A DNA stretch of 64,000 nt from Cycas panzhihuaensis (GCA_023213395.1 CM041465.1:217937741-218001740), one strand, 5' to 3'; shown: positions 1 to 12,560, counted from the first letter of the stretch. The notes: generated from the letters alone by a model not told the origin. A program made the numbers and translations.

Positions 1-555
1 ACAGAGACAACAGTATCATGGAATTTTAGCGATCACGAATATTCCAAATGGCATCGCGGAAAATTCCAGTGATCATGAAGATCACGCGGCATCACGAAGA
101 TTATGGCGGATGCACCAGAGACACAAATGGGGCCCGCCAACCGTCCAGCCGGGGCAAACCTAAAAGGCTAAAGGACAACTAAAACACCCACCCGGAGCAA
201 ACAAGCCAAGAAACGGCCCACTGGAGCGTAAATAGGCCCCCAAATGAGGTGGCAAGCTAACCAAGCGACGATGAGACATCACACGGGTGGAGGTGGCGCA
301 AACCCGTGGATCCAGGAGAGAGGAGGGCGATGGGAAGTAATATGGTCACTGTGGTGCCACACTCGCTAAGAGTGTGCCCCTCGCTATAGTCGCCATAGTT
401 AAACATAGGTGTGGACGACCACCGTGCCGCCCACAAAGTCATACGCATGCAAATATGTAAGGCATAATCAAGACACAAAAGTGATGATAATGCTAGAGAC
501 ATACCGCACTTACCGAAGCCTGGTGATTCCGATCCATTCCCGGAAGCCGGAAACA
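1..555 (-). repeat. 3' LTR of element A (partial, terminal 555 nt)
   Basis: Direct repeat of about 8330-8883. It ends with CA at 554-555, after the block ending in ccggaaaca that also closes the LTRs of element D. The first 110 nt hold imperfect iterons of about 21 nt built on attcc and gatcacg. Downstream sequence at 556 onward is internal. Confidence 0.85.
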
Positions 556-959
556 TCGCCTCGCGCAGAGCCTCGCCGCCGAAGCTCGATGCGATGGCGA
601 CGCCGGCAACACAACCGCCAAGAGTACATGTGTATATAGATATATCAATCAAGATCGATCAAGAGGCAAGGGTGCCGGCGAGTGTCGTGGGCGAACGCTG
701 TGGATACGAAAGCCGGTGGAGACAACATAGGGCCGCCTGTGAGCCACCTGAAACCGACCGGGAGAAAGAGACAAAGTAGGGGCCGCCCCACCACAATGAA
801 TGCAAAGGAGCATGCAGACCACATGGGGAACAAATGGTGGGTACCATAGTTTTACCTCGTTAGCAACCCGATTTCGGAGGTGCGAGCAAATCATGGTTGA
901 GCGACCAACTACCGAGGCTTGGGCGACGGAAGGCCAAGCAAGACTCGTGGACTACGTCA

Positions 960-1450
960 GGCGAGACAAAGTGCTACGCCAAGGATGAGGCGAACAAGGC
1001 TATCGCCTCAAAGATTGAGAGCCCGAGGGATATGCCGGATATCAACAGAGAAACGGGCCAGAGGGATCCGCCAGAAGCAAGAGTCCTCAAGTGAGGGCAT
1101 CGCACTGTGAGACCGGGTGAGATGAGACACCACAACTTGAGAGTCGCAGAGCAAAACAATGGGTCCGCTGATGGAAACGAAGGGCACAGTAAGGGCTTCG
1201 ATGACAACCGTATACTCGGCTCATTGTTGGTAGCCTCCGGAGGAAGATCCCGAGCGAGGAGATCATAACCGTAAGGGTCATGAGAATCCACGAGCTACCG
1301 AAGGTTCAGGGTTACCGCGCTTCCGCTGGCTTGCAGAAAGATGTATGCACATAGGTGACACAAAATCCAAGCAGATGATCAACGATTAAGGCAACACTTA
1401 GAAAATGTACAACAGTGTGGCCAAGGGTAGGAGGACCTAGCAATGAGGTA
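960..1450 (-). pseudogene. Degenerate archaeal-like RNase H (second RNase H) of element A
   Basis: Minus-strand translation keeps pieces of the RNase H that is intact at 57716-58228 in element C/F: GYDLL, then LPPEATNNE covering the catalytic-Glu motif, and a tail matching the region before the last catalytic Asp. The first catalytic Asp motif (TDGG) is not recognisable and frames shift several times. In Tat elements this domain is an extra RNase H of RVT_3 type, additional to the one fused to RT. Here it is a fossil. Downstream sequence to the LTR (556-960) is the conserved 3' untranslated part, with a shared block at 838-890 (gggtaccatagttttacctc) also present at 40170-40220 in D. Confidence 0.7.
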
Positions 1451-2035
1451 ACCTGTATGCGGGCCATAGCGGATGAACATGGATGGATAGTTTGGCAGAG
1501 GAAAGCACGGGCCTGTGGGGTCATATATAGGACCATATGATTGTACCCCCTCGCAAGGACACCGCTTCCTGTGATGTATGATGACATGATTTTGATATAT
1601 ATACGCATGGGGTGAGTGTTATGTTGTGTAGTAGGTGATTCATGTTATGAACATTTTATAGTATGATGCACACGCTTCCTTCCATGTATAACCACACACC
1701 TATCAGGGCACACACCCACGCCCGTGAGCTGGACGACATGGAGGTGTGAGGTTAGGAAGGTGGCGGCATACATGTCTGCAGGAGAGCATAACGGGATATG
1801 CGAAGGAAACGCCAGACAGAAAGAGGGGCAACACGCCAAGCGCCCTCCGGCTGGGAGATGCCCAAGCGAGAGGACCAAGGTTCCCGAGAGGATACGGAAC
1901 GCGGCTCGCAGACGGAACCGTAGAGACAAAGCGGGTCCATCTTAAATAGCCATTCCACACGCTACCGGGAAGAATGGGGACAACCTAAGATGGTAGTTTA
2001 GGCTCGCTTTGAGCAGTGGCGAGGGATCGTAGAAG
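1451..2035. other. Non-coding spacer of element A with deletion junction and conserved palindromic block
   Basis: No gene seen. Around 1455-1495 the sequence jumps from the start of the second RNase H directly to the region that in element D follows the stop of the antisense gene, so about 2.9 kb including that whole gene is missing. The block at 1525-1575 (gaccatatgattgtaccccc, then gcaaggacacc) is shared with D, C/F and B. The remainder to 2035 matches D 43870-44400, including the words cgggatatgcgaaggaaac and cctaagatggtagtttaggc. Confidence 0.65.
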
Positions 2036-2039
2036 GGTC

Positions 2040-2410
2040 AAGCGTAAAACTTAAGGAACATCCCATTAACGCTTTCTCAAATTCGAGCCTCCGTGGTGGC
2101 TATCCTATAGGCACCATTATCGAGATTCGATAATGACAAAAGGACCGACCCACCGGTTGGAATTTGGTCAAACCACATGGAGATATTCGAGTCATCGGCC
2201 CGTAAGCTTTTCTACCTCCATCTCGACGCGGGCGTAAAGCTTCGGTGAAGGGAGGCAGCCGCGCATGTGGTGGGCGCCAGTGAAGGGTGGTGAGGTTATG
2301 AGTGACAATCGAGGAGTCGATTCCCTTCATGTCGAGATAATCCCACGCGAAAATGTCTCGAAATTCTCGGAACAGAAGGGAATATTCCCTAATCTCATCA
2401 GAGAGCATTC
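2040..2410 (-). pseudogene. Fused remnant: integrase C-terminus joined to RT N-terminus (element A)
   Basis: Positions 2040-2190 match the integrase C-terminal end of element D (44406-44570: aaggaacatcccattaa, gaccgaccca). From about 2205 the sequence matches the start of D's RT (46915-47040), including the peptide GIDSSIVTHNLTTL. The join at about 2188-2205 removes roughly 2.3 kb: the catalytic part of RT, RNase H, and the zinc-binding and catalytic parts of integrase. No catalytic residue of either enzyme remains. Confidence 0.8.
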
Positions 2411-3215
2411 CGCCCCAACCCTAATGACCTTGCGGGGCCAAGACTACGCCTTGAATTCCCCATGCACATGGCATTGCCCTCTTCAAAGTGAAGAGGGCAA
2501 GATCAACAGGAGGAGGAGGAATAGGAGAGGATCGGATCGTGAGCGTGGATCCGATCGCAAGGATCTTCCGTGACCGAGCGGTGGTGACCGAGGCGATTAG
2601 GTGCAAGGCCCGCCAGTGCTCAAATAGGCTTCATCATCCTCGAAATAGTCCACCCATGGATGACCCTATTTCGAGTAGAAGAAGCGCTAGAAGGGAAAGG
2701 AGCAACGGACCGTGGTGATCAGCGGATCGCTCAACTCCTTCATGGAAATCCGAAGGAAAACCAGAAAGAGGCTCCTCGAGAGGAGCGTCAGGCAATTCCT
2801 CAAAGCCATCACCGCGGAGGGTAATGAAAAGAAGAATCGACGGGCGGGTCGGTCAAGACGAGCGATGGTGTGTGACACGCGCGGGGGGCTAGTCTCGCCA
2901 ACGAGAGAGGTTCCAAACGAGGGTCTAGAGCGAGAGTGCGGCCTATTGGCGAAGGAAAGAAATGGGTGGAGACAACCTCGTCTCGTCAGCGATTCATCAT
3001 CGCTGAACGGAGCGAGGTACCCATAACTTCCGACGCCAATAGGGGCAAAACGTGCGAGACTAGGAAGGGAAGATGTGGGATCTTCTTCGGCCATTGGGTA
3101 TACCAATTGAACAAGCCGAGGCGTGAGTGGGTGAACCTTGGTTTGCCAAATTGGCATAACGAGTTTGTTTGGCAAAAGGACGCTCACGGGAACCACTCTC
3201 ATTCGTCGTCATGGA
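2411..3215 (-). pseudogene. Protease-RT linker region of the pol polyprotein (element A)
   Basis: Minus-strand peptides SACSIGIPNG, RFAPIGVGSYGYLAPFSDDES and EELSDPLITTV recur in the same order in element D (47040-47934). No catalytic motif is seen. It is a low-complexity, Ser/Pro- and acid-rich linker; function unknown. It contains frameshifts and stops. Confidence 0.65.
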
Positions 3216-3220
3216 CGAAT

Positions 3221-3720
3221 TTAAAGTCCCCAAAGGGTCGAACACACGGCTCCCATTTGGTCGAGCCATGGGCGACCCGAAGGAGGTTGTAATCCACGTG
3301 AACGCCGAGGACTACAACATCGGCAAGGGCGGTTTGCCCCAAGGGTGAGCCGGAATCGCTGACATCCGAGAGGGGTCTTCTCGCCATCATACCCTTGGCA
3401 TCGCCGAGAACAGGTTCCATATGAGATACCAAGCTCTTGCATAACACGCAAGGGCATGGCATCGATGTAAGAGCCGTTGTCGACAGCAGTTCTTCTGAGG
3501 GTACAATCAGCGTGACGATCGTGATGGTGAATGGGAAGTTCCACCGACGCTCCGTTCACCGGCGGGAGGAAGATCCTTAGGATCGAAGGAAATAGTGGGT
3601 CCGCCACCTTGGGCGACGCCCAACGCGTGGGCAGCACATCTCCGATCCTAAAGCTTCCAGAGGAGGGCCCGCTGCTCGACAACTCCTCGAACGCCCATCA
3701 AGGACATTCCTGCAGCGACC
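3221..3720 (-). pseudogene. Retroviral-type aspartic protease remnant (element A)
   Basis: The minus-strand reading contains VDNGSYIDAMPLRVMQELGI, the Tat-type active-site loop (D-N-G-S in place of the usual D-S/T-G) and the following helix. A later RPWLDQMGAVCSTLWG matches the protease C-terminal strand seen at 37010-37060 in C/F. It would cleave Gag-Pol. At least two frameshifts separate the two halves. Confidence 0.75.
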
Positions 3721-3749
3721 GTATGGAGCTCGTCCACGACGGAGAAGGG

Positions 3750-6230
3750 TTTACCCTTCCCAGTGGGTTGGGTAAGTGCCCTTCGAAAGTCGTAACGACC
3801 CGCGCATGTGAATAGCCTTGGGGAAAAGAGGATTTTGAGGAAGGGTCTCGGAAGGGGATCAAGGAACGGAAGAACCGGCAGCCCCGCCGCTTCCTTAGCA
3901 GCTTGAGATCGCGTAAGGGCGAAAGTCTGAGTTGCTTCAAGCAACCGAATCACCTTCTTCCCCTATTCCGGTCGTGAAGGCGACGAGTACGGCCAGGAGA
4001 GAACGAGAAGAGGAAGAAGAGTTCGCGCCCTTCCCTTTGTCGCGGAAGGGCGGGATCGTGTGATCTTCCTCGCTACGATTGTTCTTGGTTTGGGGTTGTG
4101 ATCACGTTCCCCATGTTTAGGAAACGGATCCTTGTGAACCAAGTTGGTCTAGATTAGGCCTCGAGGCCCGCTTGGGAGAGGAATCGCGTCGAGGGCATCC
4201 TTTGGATGCCGGGCCCTACAACGTGAATCGTCATGGAAGCAATCCCCATGAATGGAACACCACTTCTTCTCAAGCGGAGGGCCTGACCTTCTCGCTTGGG
4301 AGGATCGGGCGTTCCCATTCCAGGAAGAGGAGCTTGGGTAGTTTGTTGGACTTGTTTGTTTGAAGTAGGAGACGAAGGACCTTGAAGCTTGAGCTCCTTC
4401 ATCGTGCCTCGAGCAGGCGTATAGGTGAGGTGAGGGGATCTAAGGTCCTCGGTGGGATGAGAGGAAGACCGCGTCGGTGAGAAGGTTTAGTGTCTTTGGT
4501 AGGGGTGGTGCCTCACCGTTGTGAGGGCTTAAGAGGTTTCTTGAGACCGCCTTGGATCCCAATAGCCTCCAACGCCAAGCACTTGGCGACCGCGGAATCA
4601 CACGTGGTCGCCCCCATCTTGAGGACTTCCACGTGGACTTCGGGACGGCGCATTGACAACAGTCCCGCCGCTCCTCGGGCAAAGTCGCCTGTGGAGTGAA
4701 GCAGATCGTGGAATCGCCGCACAAAGTCACGATTCATCTCATCGTGACCTTGTTTGAGCGAGAGAAGGAACTTCATCCCGCCTCGAATGGGCGAAGCTAC
4801 ATCAAAGTAATTGATGAACTCGCCCACCAATTCACCGGAATGAATAGATCGAGTGGGCGGGGAGACGATAAAACCATTTAAGGGCGCCACCGCAAGGATC
4901 GAGGAAAGAGTTTCATCAAAATATGGTCGTAAGCCCGGCAATCGATGCATGCCATAGAGAAACTACGGACATGCTCACGGGTCTTCTGACGAAGTCCCAT
5001 CGAATCTAGGAACTTCAGGAGGATGAGGCGGCAAGTTGGTTCGCAACGCCTCAACCGAGAGAGGGGTTGACCTAAAGTCCACGAAGGAGCGCCTTGCTCG
5101 AACCGTAGGATCAACGAACGCCGGGCGGTGGCGCGCAAGGAGCGGATGGGGTAGGACACCCATCCCTCCTTGAGGAACCACCCTCACGACAAGGGGCGGG
5201 AAAAAGGGCGCCTTGGAAGGGAGTCAGATTCCCTTGCGAAGGCACAACGGATGGAACTGCATTAGATGGCGGACAAGAGGGATGCGGGCAAGGTTACGCC
5301 CATACTGCCACCCGTAGGTGGGGCCATTCCGTATGGGTGTAGCGGATCCACCCCAAAAAGAAGAAGGCGGCTTCTACCCGCCCCCAAGGTTGAGAAGTAT
5401 ACCGGGGAACGTGAAAGAAGCACCAACGCCTGGTTGGAGGATGCGTGGGAACGAATCCCACCGACCGCAATCGAAGGCTAGCAGGGCGACTAGGCCTACT
5501 AGGCGCAGCATGTGCCCGCTTGGGCGACGGCACATTAGTTGGATCGGAACGGGTATGCTAACCCCACCGAGGGACACATTATCGTGAGAAGGCCCTAAGG
5601 CATTAGGGCCTTGATAAGGGATGGAAGGTCCCACACGTGCCCCCACTGCAGGAAACGAATGGGGCGTACGCGTAGGCACGAAAGGGTTTGTTGTCACAGA
5701 AAGGCGACGAGGATGAAGCGTGAGGGGAAGAGCAGAGGAGGAAGAGGCTCCCTCGCAGACACCCTCAAGCCATTCGGGACGTGGTTGAGAGCATGCCGCA
5801 CGGCCATCCGCCAAGAGCCTCAAGCACGCCAAGGAGGAGTCCCCACATACCCATAAGAGGTGATCGGACCTCGAACAAGGCATGTCCATCCGAAGGTTCC
5901 TCATAAAATCGCCCATTGCGTGGCAATCCTCGGGAGGAACGGATCCCTCTACCGGTGAGAAGGATGGGGAGCACAAGAAAGGTGTTGATCGATCGGGTAG
6001 TAAAGGAGTCGCCACCCTCTTGGGTGGACTCCGAATGACGAAGGAAGAGCTTGGGTTTCCATAACAAGCGTGGTAGGTCCAATCGGAAGAGTACCCTTCC
6101 ATAGTCGGACGGATCCGACGAGGCAAGAAGGCTATACTCGGGTCTTCTAACAAAGGGGTAGACCGCAAACGACGAGAGAAAGCAGGCGCATGCAAGGTCG
6201 ACCGACGATGTCAGGAAAAGAGAAGGAATG
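3750..6230 (-). pseudogene. gag remnant (element A)
   Basis: In element order (right to left) the N-terminal peptide MEGYSSDWTYH lies near 6100. A long Pro/Ser-rich, low-complexity region follows. Then comes DFRSTPLSVEALRTNLPPHP (about 5060-5110), then the retrotransposon-gag core near 4513-4800 with SLKQGHDEMNRDFVRRFHDL and HVEVLKMGATTCDSAVAKCL. Finally there is a CCHC-like box rich in Cys and His near 4200. The same series is found in D and C/F. Gag forms the virus-like particle. Multiple frameshifts and stops are present. Confidence 0.8.
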
Positions 6231-6324
6231 GTATAACACGCCGTTGGGGGCGCCCAACGTGGAGGTCAAGATGTATAGAAAGGATCACACAGAGTAGCGA
6301 AACCAACCGAAGAGAGCGAGACTA

Positions 6325-6358
6325 GCTCCCTTCTTGGCGGTAGTCGCCCGATGGGCCA
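6325..6358 (-). other. Primer-binding-site region of element A (degenerate)
   Basis: This stretch lies directly inside the right LTR. Read on the minus strand it contains GGGCGACTACCG, the counterpart of TGGCGACC in D and TGGTGACC in C/F. The 5' LTR to PBS spacing is disturbed here by about 9 nt. Tat and Ogre elements commonly prime with tRNA-Arg through a TGGCGAC-type site; that assignment is from memory and tentative. Confidence 0.45.
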
Positions 6359-8883
6359 TGACGCCTGCTACGGATAACCGCTGGACCGATAGCGCGGGAG
6401 AGATGGTGACGAAAGCGGTGGGAAGTGGAACCTACAAGGCAAGCAACTACCACGCCTTAGGCGCCTGCGTCACGTTCGGATCCGCAATGGAGTATGGCTA
6501 CTATCGGGTGACCCTTCACCACCTTGGATAAAGAGGCGAAGGTACGTAAGATGACCCGAGTTGGCCCGAAGCAGACCCTCCCACCCTTGGGTGGCCAAGG
6601 GAGAGAGAAAGAACCTAACAAGGATAGGCCAAAAGCAACCCTACACAACCTAACCGGGACACGAACGACGCGGGAGGCGAGGTGCTCGTAAGGTTAGGGG
6701 AAGGAAGGAAAAGTAGGGATCAAGAAGGCTCCTACAACCTTTCCTACGGACAAGAAGGGGTGCATGCAAATGAAGTAAATACGTAACAAATAAACATAAG
6801 GTAATGTACCTATTAATCTTCAATGCCTTAATTACTAAGGAAGAAAAAGGAAAAGAACAAGAGTACGCAAGAGGAGGAAATGTGTACAGGCCAAGGGCGT
6901 GCGAGGTGATGTAGCCCGCACGAGGAGTACCCAACCGCCCACGCAACGCATCGATGTGAGGCGAGCATGAGCGAGGGGCTTCCTTACCTTCCCGAAATAA
7001 GTGCAACACCGAAGAAAGAAGGAAACGCTAACTAGGAAATGAGATAACGTAAGTTGTAACACATGCAAGAGGCGCCACCGATAGAGAAATCAATCTGTAA
7101 CGCTCTCCGCGGCCTCAAATACCGCAGCGACAAAGATCTTCCTCCTCCCGAAGGAGGGTACTAACATGCAACGCACAAGGTCTAACAATATATATATATC
7201 AACATAAGTCGAATCCAAATAGGCATGCATCAATGTTAGTCCAACGAGGAGGAAATCAAGGAAAAATACTCTAAATAAAGTGGGACAACAAGGTAAGCCT
7301 CTGAGTGGCCTCACCGCATAAATGGTGCCCAAACCTCTCCCCAAGAGCCACGGGCAGCGAGGAGAAAGTCAAGACTCAAGGCTAGAAAATAGTAGCAAAA
7401 GGGGCAAGAAAGACCCAAAGACACCCACGGGAACCGGATGCTACGGGAGCAAACCGTAACGGGGAGCAAAGGCAAAGCCACGAATGGTAGTTGAGAACTA
7501 CGAATGATTCCCAAACTGAGCAAGGGTCCCAAATCAGTCCGCAACTCGTGGCAGTACTGTTTGGGCAATACCTGAGTCTCTAAACCCTTGTTTAGATGGC
7601 CAAGAGCAACATGAGGCGAGAGGAAGCTTTGGAGGGCTTGGAGCCACTTGGGAGCGTGGAAGGTGGTACGAATCCACCCGGCTCCTCTCCCAAAGCCTAT
7701 GCAACCCCTCACGCCGCTTTGGACAAAGAACGCAGTAAGAGACAAGAGAAAGTGGAACAAAGGTCCTCACAAAGGAAAGAGGATCAAACTTCAAGCAACA
7801 AACATGAACAAATGAGCTGGAGCAAGAATATCGCAAAGAACTTAACAAAAGTAAAGAGTACCTGGGAGGAAGAGGCAAGGAGCTTGCCTCAGCCAAAGGA
7901 TAATGAAGGAGGGCTGGAAAAAGCCACCAGATCTGAGCAGAGTGTGTTTGAGGCCCCGCTACAGTATGATGGAGAACACCGCAAACGTAGGGCTCATGGA
8001 TCGCCTGGATAGAGACCTACCGGAAACCGCTTCAAAGGAGCCTCTCCAAGGCGCTGAGGGGTTGAGAGAATGTCTCAACCGAGCCAAGGAGAGCCGGGCG
8101 TATGAAGAGTGCAGTCCCGGCAAGCAGCAGACAGCAGAAAGCAGAGCGAGCAGAGAGAGTTTTCGAGAGTCCTTCCAAAGGTGAGTAAAAAGATCCAAAA
8201 GAGTCCCAAAAGATGCTTAAGTACTAAAGCAAAACCCTAAAGTACGCGAATAGGGTACCTACCGAAGGGAAAAAGGCGAACCACGTGGCGGTTTCGCAAT
8301 AAATGCGAAATTGCCACTACGGATTTTAAAAACAACAGAGCAAATATCACGGAAATTTTAGCTGCATGAATATTCCAAATGCAGATCACGAAAATTCCAA
8401 TGCAGATCACAAGATCACGCATTGCCAAGATTATGGCGGTATGCACCAGAGACACAAATGGGGCCCGCCAACCGGTCCAGTCGGGGCAAACTACGAAAAG
8501 GCTAAAGGACAACTAAAACACCCACCCGGAGCAAACAAGCCAAGAAACGCCCACGGGAGCGTAAATAGGCCCCAAATGAGGTGGCAAGCTAACCAAGCGA
8601 CGATGAGACATCACACGGTGGAGGTGGCGCAAACCCGGTGGATCCGGAGAGAGGAGGGCGGATGCGGAAGTAATATGGTCACCGGTGCCACACTCGCTAA
8701 GAGTGTGCCCCTCGCTATAGTCATAGGCTAAACATAGGTGTGGACGACGACCGTGCCGCCCACAAAGTCATACGCATGCAAATATGTAAGCGCACAATCA
8801 AGACACAAAAGTGATGATAATGCTAGAGACATACACCGCACTTACCGAGTCGGTGATTCAGATCCATTCCTAAGCCGGAAGCA
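6359..8883 (-). repeat. 5' LTR of element A (2.5 kb)
   Basis: Begins TG and ends CA, and its last 550 nt repeat 1-555. It aligns along its length with the D LTRs: the shared blocks include tggagtatggctactatcgg, ccctcccacccttgggtggc, cttccttaccttccc, ggctcctctcc and gtggcaagctaacc. The chance ORFs inside it (for example 7311-7896 minus) carry no recognisable domain. It contains GGTAAG donor-like words in element orientation. Confidence 0.85.
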
Positions 8884-11766
8884 GATGACAAGAAAGAGTA
8901 AATGTAGGTAAGAGGATTAGCTGCTTATGATTTATTATAAGTGGGGGTCCAAGGTAGTTGGTTTAGTTTTTAAAGGATTTCCCTTAAAAAGATAAAGTTT
9001 GTGACATTAGGTTTGGAGAGGTGAGAAAGTATTGTAATCGTTTAGTTGTGGCTAGGTTTTGGGCTTCTCCTCGAGCTATGAGAAGAAGGAAGGTAGGTTG
9101 GTGTTTATTTACTTATTGTAAGGCAGGTTTATCTCTAATCAACACTTATTATGACATTCAATTATTGTAACATTTATGATGTAAATAAAAGACAATGACA
9201 AAGTAAATTAACTACTTTCCCTCACTCTCAATTCTTTTTCTCTTAGAAGGGGGAGGTTTTTCAAGAGAGCAAAAAAAAGGGGAGAATACAATGTCTATCT
9301 ACTTGTAACTAGTTTTCTTTTTTATGCAATAAATGGAGTGGGGTGCTATAATATTTCTCTCTTGGGCAGGAAAGGGCTTAAAGTGCCTTTATAATCCTTT
9401 CCTAAATGCGATATATAAGGCTAAAAGAAAAGTAAAACATACAAGCTTTTCCTTTCATATACAAAGGGAAAGAGGGGAGTGGTTTATTTATACTACGCTT
9501 CCTTTCTATGCCAGATGCATAAATACATGAGCAAAGTGATGAGACACACTCTCTTTTAATATGTTGTCTTTTCATTTTAGGGCAAGGGGGGGTAGGAAGG
9601 CAAGGAGAGAAAAAGTTGAGTGGAATGCACTTGGTTCTATAATGTTCGATGTAGTAGCCCAACTCTTCTTCATGCATCCTCCTTGTTGGTAGCTCCACTT
9701 CCCTTGTTGTCATGAATGTTATTAATGAACCTTCAGTGGGGTTCCTTACCTTCCCTAAGTTTGAATAAATGAAACAAAAAAGAAGAGTAGCATAAGGGAA
9801 AGTGCAACATAAACTAAAACAAGAAATGATGTTACCTCTTAGAAAAAAATCTCTTTGTTTGTAGACGGGTCTGCCTCTACCTAAATTACATAACAAACAA
9901 CTTCTACAAATAACAAATATTCATATGTGCATTCCAACTTACTAAAAAAAGATGTTTGGAACTGTTGTTTAGAATGAGATCTCAAGCAATATTTTGCTAT
10001 TTAGTATGACATACAATATGTAACATGAAGGAGAAGTAAGAGGTAGGAAGGAGTGGGAGTGTTCCCTCAGAATAACGAGCACTACTATAGTCTAAGTTTC
10101 TCCCGAATGGACAAATAAGACCTCATAACTAGGTGGTAGCTTCTTAGAGGTAAAAAGTCTTAAGGTGGGGTGACAGGTCACTGAGGAAGGAAGCTACAAG
10201 TTTCACATCTAAGTTATGCACTAGTCGAGGTGTGAAGAAGAGGGATATAAACCAATTTTGAGGAGGGGATTACCCTAGTAGAAGGGGGACTTTTAGAGTT
10301 GGAACTCAGCCCAAATCCCTTCCTACAATCTCCTCTAGCCACTTTTATCCTCTCCTCACCAAAACTAATGATTTGGAGGATGAAACTAGAGGTTTAATAG
10401 TGGGTAGAGGGGTTGTCTCTAAGATTCGTGGTAGATTTACTCCTAATGAGTATGAAAAGGGGTTTCTAAATCTAAAAATGGTTAAGAAGCACAATAGTTA
10501 ATCTAAGGAATAAAATAAAAGTTAGGTGTTTGGCAACCAAAATCACAACAAAACAACTTACCTTTTGGATGAAAGAGAGATTGGTGCAGGTGAGAGTTCT
10601 TAGCTTGAAAATAGAAAGTTTTGGAGAAGAATTTTATGTTTTTGGGGAGGAAACCAATTCTCATTTATAACTTGATATCTTGGGGTTGATCTAGTATAGT
10701 TGTTGAGCTTGATCTTACTAGTTTTCCCTTGATAAAGTACTATTCTATGTGCAGGATACTAGTAGATCTTAAGAGGATGGGAGTTTTTGAGAGATATATG
10801 AAGTTTTATAGAGAAAATAAGTTGAACAAGAGAGGAAATCCATTTGAATTTAGGTTTTCATAGTTTAGGTGAGGTCTTGGGACCGTTAGGGCTTGATCTG
10901 GGTTAATCCTAATGCTAGGAATTATGTTAGGTTTACAATAAATGTGATTTTAGCCATTTCTGGTCATGTTTAAACTTATATCAGTCACACTACAAACTAA
11001 TTTATAACATTGCTAATACATTATAGGAATCACTAATATATTAGCGAGGTGCAATAATTAGAGTGGTGTAGACAAAAAAGGGAGTGGGGCAATAATAGGT
11101 TAACAAATCTCGATAAAAATTAATAAATATTAATTAAAATGGGAAAAACAAGGCATGATATGTTGCTGAGGGGTCTGAAACATATCCCTAAAGACCTGTA
11201 GGCCAATTCTGGGCCATTCTATAGGTAGAAAGTCATCGAAAACATATGACAAACATATTGCTCCAAGTCGAAACTCTATAGAATGATGGTAACCATGTAT
11301 GCCAGGGTAGAAACAAGGCCCAAACAATCAACATCAATGGGATACAATCTCTAGATCTCACATGGAATGAGTAATGAAGGTCATCTTCTTATGTGAAACC
11401 TCAATAAATTCTCATTGGCAGACTAAGGGATAAATGAGGTATATAAAAGGGAAAAGATGCTATAAAAGAGTATGAATAGGCTAAGAATCGAATAAGCTAG
11501 GTTATAGAGGCATGCGAGAAACTTATTGCTAAGAGGAGATTAACTATGGGAGATTAATGATGCCATTATACTAGAGCCCTGACCGTAATAGGCAGGGATC
11601 ATACACAAGCAAAGGGATTAAGCAGACAACCCAAGTAGCCAAGCAACCATACCATCATTATGTAATCTAATAATCAAAGGAATGGACAAAGAGAAAAGGG
11701 GAAAAACATATACTTGATCTTACCTGTGCGGTGCCATCCTTATCCATTCTCGATGGCTAGAAAACA
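8884..11766 (-). repeat. 3' LTR of element B (degenerate, left end truncated by element A)
   Basis: The right boundary is clear: cttacctgtgcggtgccatc ... gaaaaca at 11765-11766 matches the ends of the D LTR (39850-39892), followed by ctgccccctta, the complement of the polypurine tract. Internal anchors include ggttccttaccttcc at 9740 against ggcttccttaccttcc in D. The exact left boundary and how much of 8884-9100 belongs to this LTR are uncertain. No gene is seen across this 2.9 kb. Confidence 0.6.
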
Positions 11767-12269
11767 CTGCCCCCTTAGTAGTAAAACCTCATTGCTCAGG
11801 AGCATTAGACGATGTGAATACTATCAACATAAATCATTAGTGAAACATAACCAAATCTGCTTATTTGGGACCAAGGTGAGTGGTGAATGTCTTGATGGAT
11901 CATGTGGATGGAAAAAGTATGTTAGGGTAAGGAACGAGAGGTATATCTTGATCCATCCTCAAGATACAGAGCCCTAATCCAAGAACATATGTAGGGTGCC
12001 TAGAGAACATGACCTGAGGGTTGCCCATGGTGACACCTAAGAGGGTGGCATGACCCAAGGAGATATGGTGGGGTCCAGAATCCCTAACAAAAATAATCGT
12101 GGAGTGGTAGAAAGGAGGGAGGAGATGAGGGGATGACCTATTGCCTTCATATATAAGGTAAACATAATATAAAAATAATCTAGGAATAATATAAACATAA
12201 TCTAGGAAGATGTAAATATAATTGAAAAGCAGTCAAACAACTATATCACAAATGATATGAGAGCTAGTC
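11767..12269. other. Element B internal 3' untranslated stretch, no gene
   Basis: The polypurine tract lies at 11767-11777 on the minus strand. The rest corresponds in position to D 39893-40170 but is too diverged for detailed alignment. I see no coding or RNA signature. Confidence 0.5.
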
Positions 12270-12560
12270 AAAGAGACAAACCTGTGGTCACCATAGTTTA
12301 ATCTCATCAGTAGCCTATTTTTAGAGGTAAAAAGGGGGGATGTCTAGAAAAATCTCTTGAGAGAGGGAGGGGCCACCTACATAGTTGTCTAGAGATCATC
12401 CAAGGAAGGAAGGTGATGCTCAAAGATAAAGCAGACGAGGCTGTCTGCTTCAACATTCTAATCATGGGGGATATGCCAAATATCCACCAAGGAAAAGAAG
12501 GATAAAAGAGACTAGGTGATCAAAGCGAAAGATGAGGAAAATGAGGCTAGGACCTCATAG
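12270..12560 (-). pseudogene. Second RNase H remnant of element B (C-terminal half)
   Basis: The words ggtcaccatagtttaatctc, gatgctcaaagataaagcag and gggggatatgccaaatatcc match D 40170-40380 and A 838-1060 in order. This covers the C-terminal part, including the last acidic motif. The N-terminal half with the TDGG motif is missing or unrecognisable. Nothing suggests function. Confidence 0.6.

Larger units (their letters stand above)
1..8883 (-). mobile_element. Ty3/gypsy Tat-lineage element A, internally deleted, 3' end cut by window
   Basis: Minus-strand LTR retrotransposon. Positions 1-555 repeat the last part of the LTR at 6359-8883, so the window opens inside the left (3') LTR. Between the LTRs, read right to left, are gag, protease, a protease-RT linker, an RT start fused to an integrase end, and a degenerate second RNase H. 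The same order, with RT to integrase and an antisense gene also present, is seen in element D (37328-53683), which identifies the family. A has lost both of those blocks. A candidate 5-bp target duplication GATGA follows the right LTR at 8884-8888; its partner lies left of the window. All reading frames are broken, so the copy is dead. Placement in Tat rests on the archaeal-like RNase H located after integrase. Confidence 0.9.

Noticed and set aside
5266-6064. Plus-strand ORFs opposite gag of A
   Set aside because: Shadows of the minus-strand gag reading, which is supported by D and C/F.
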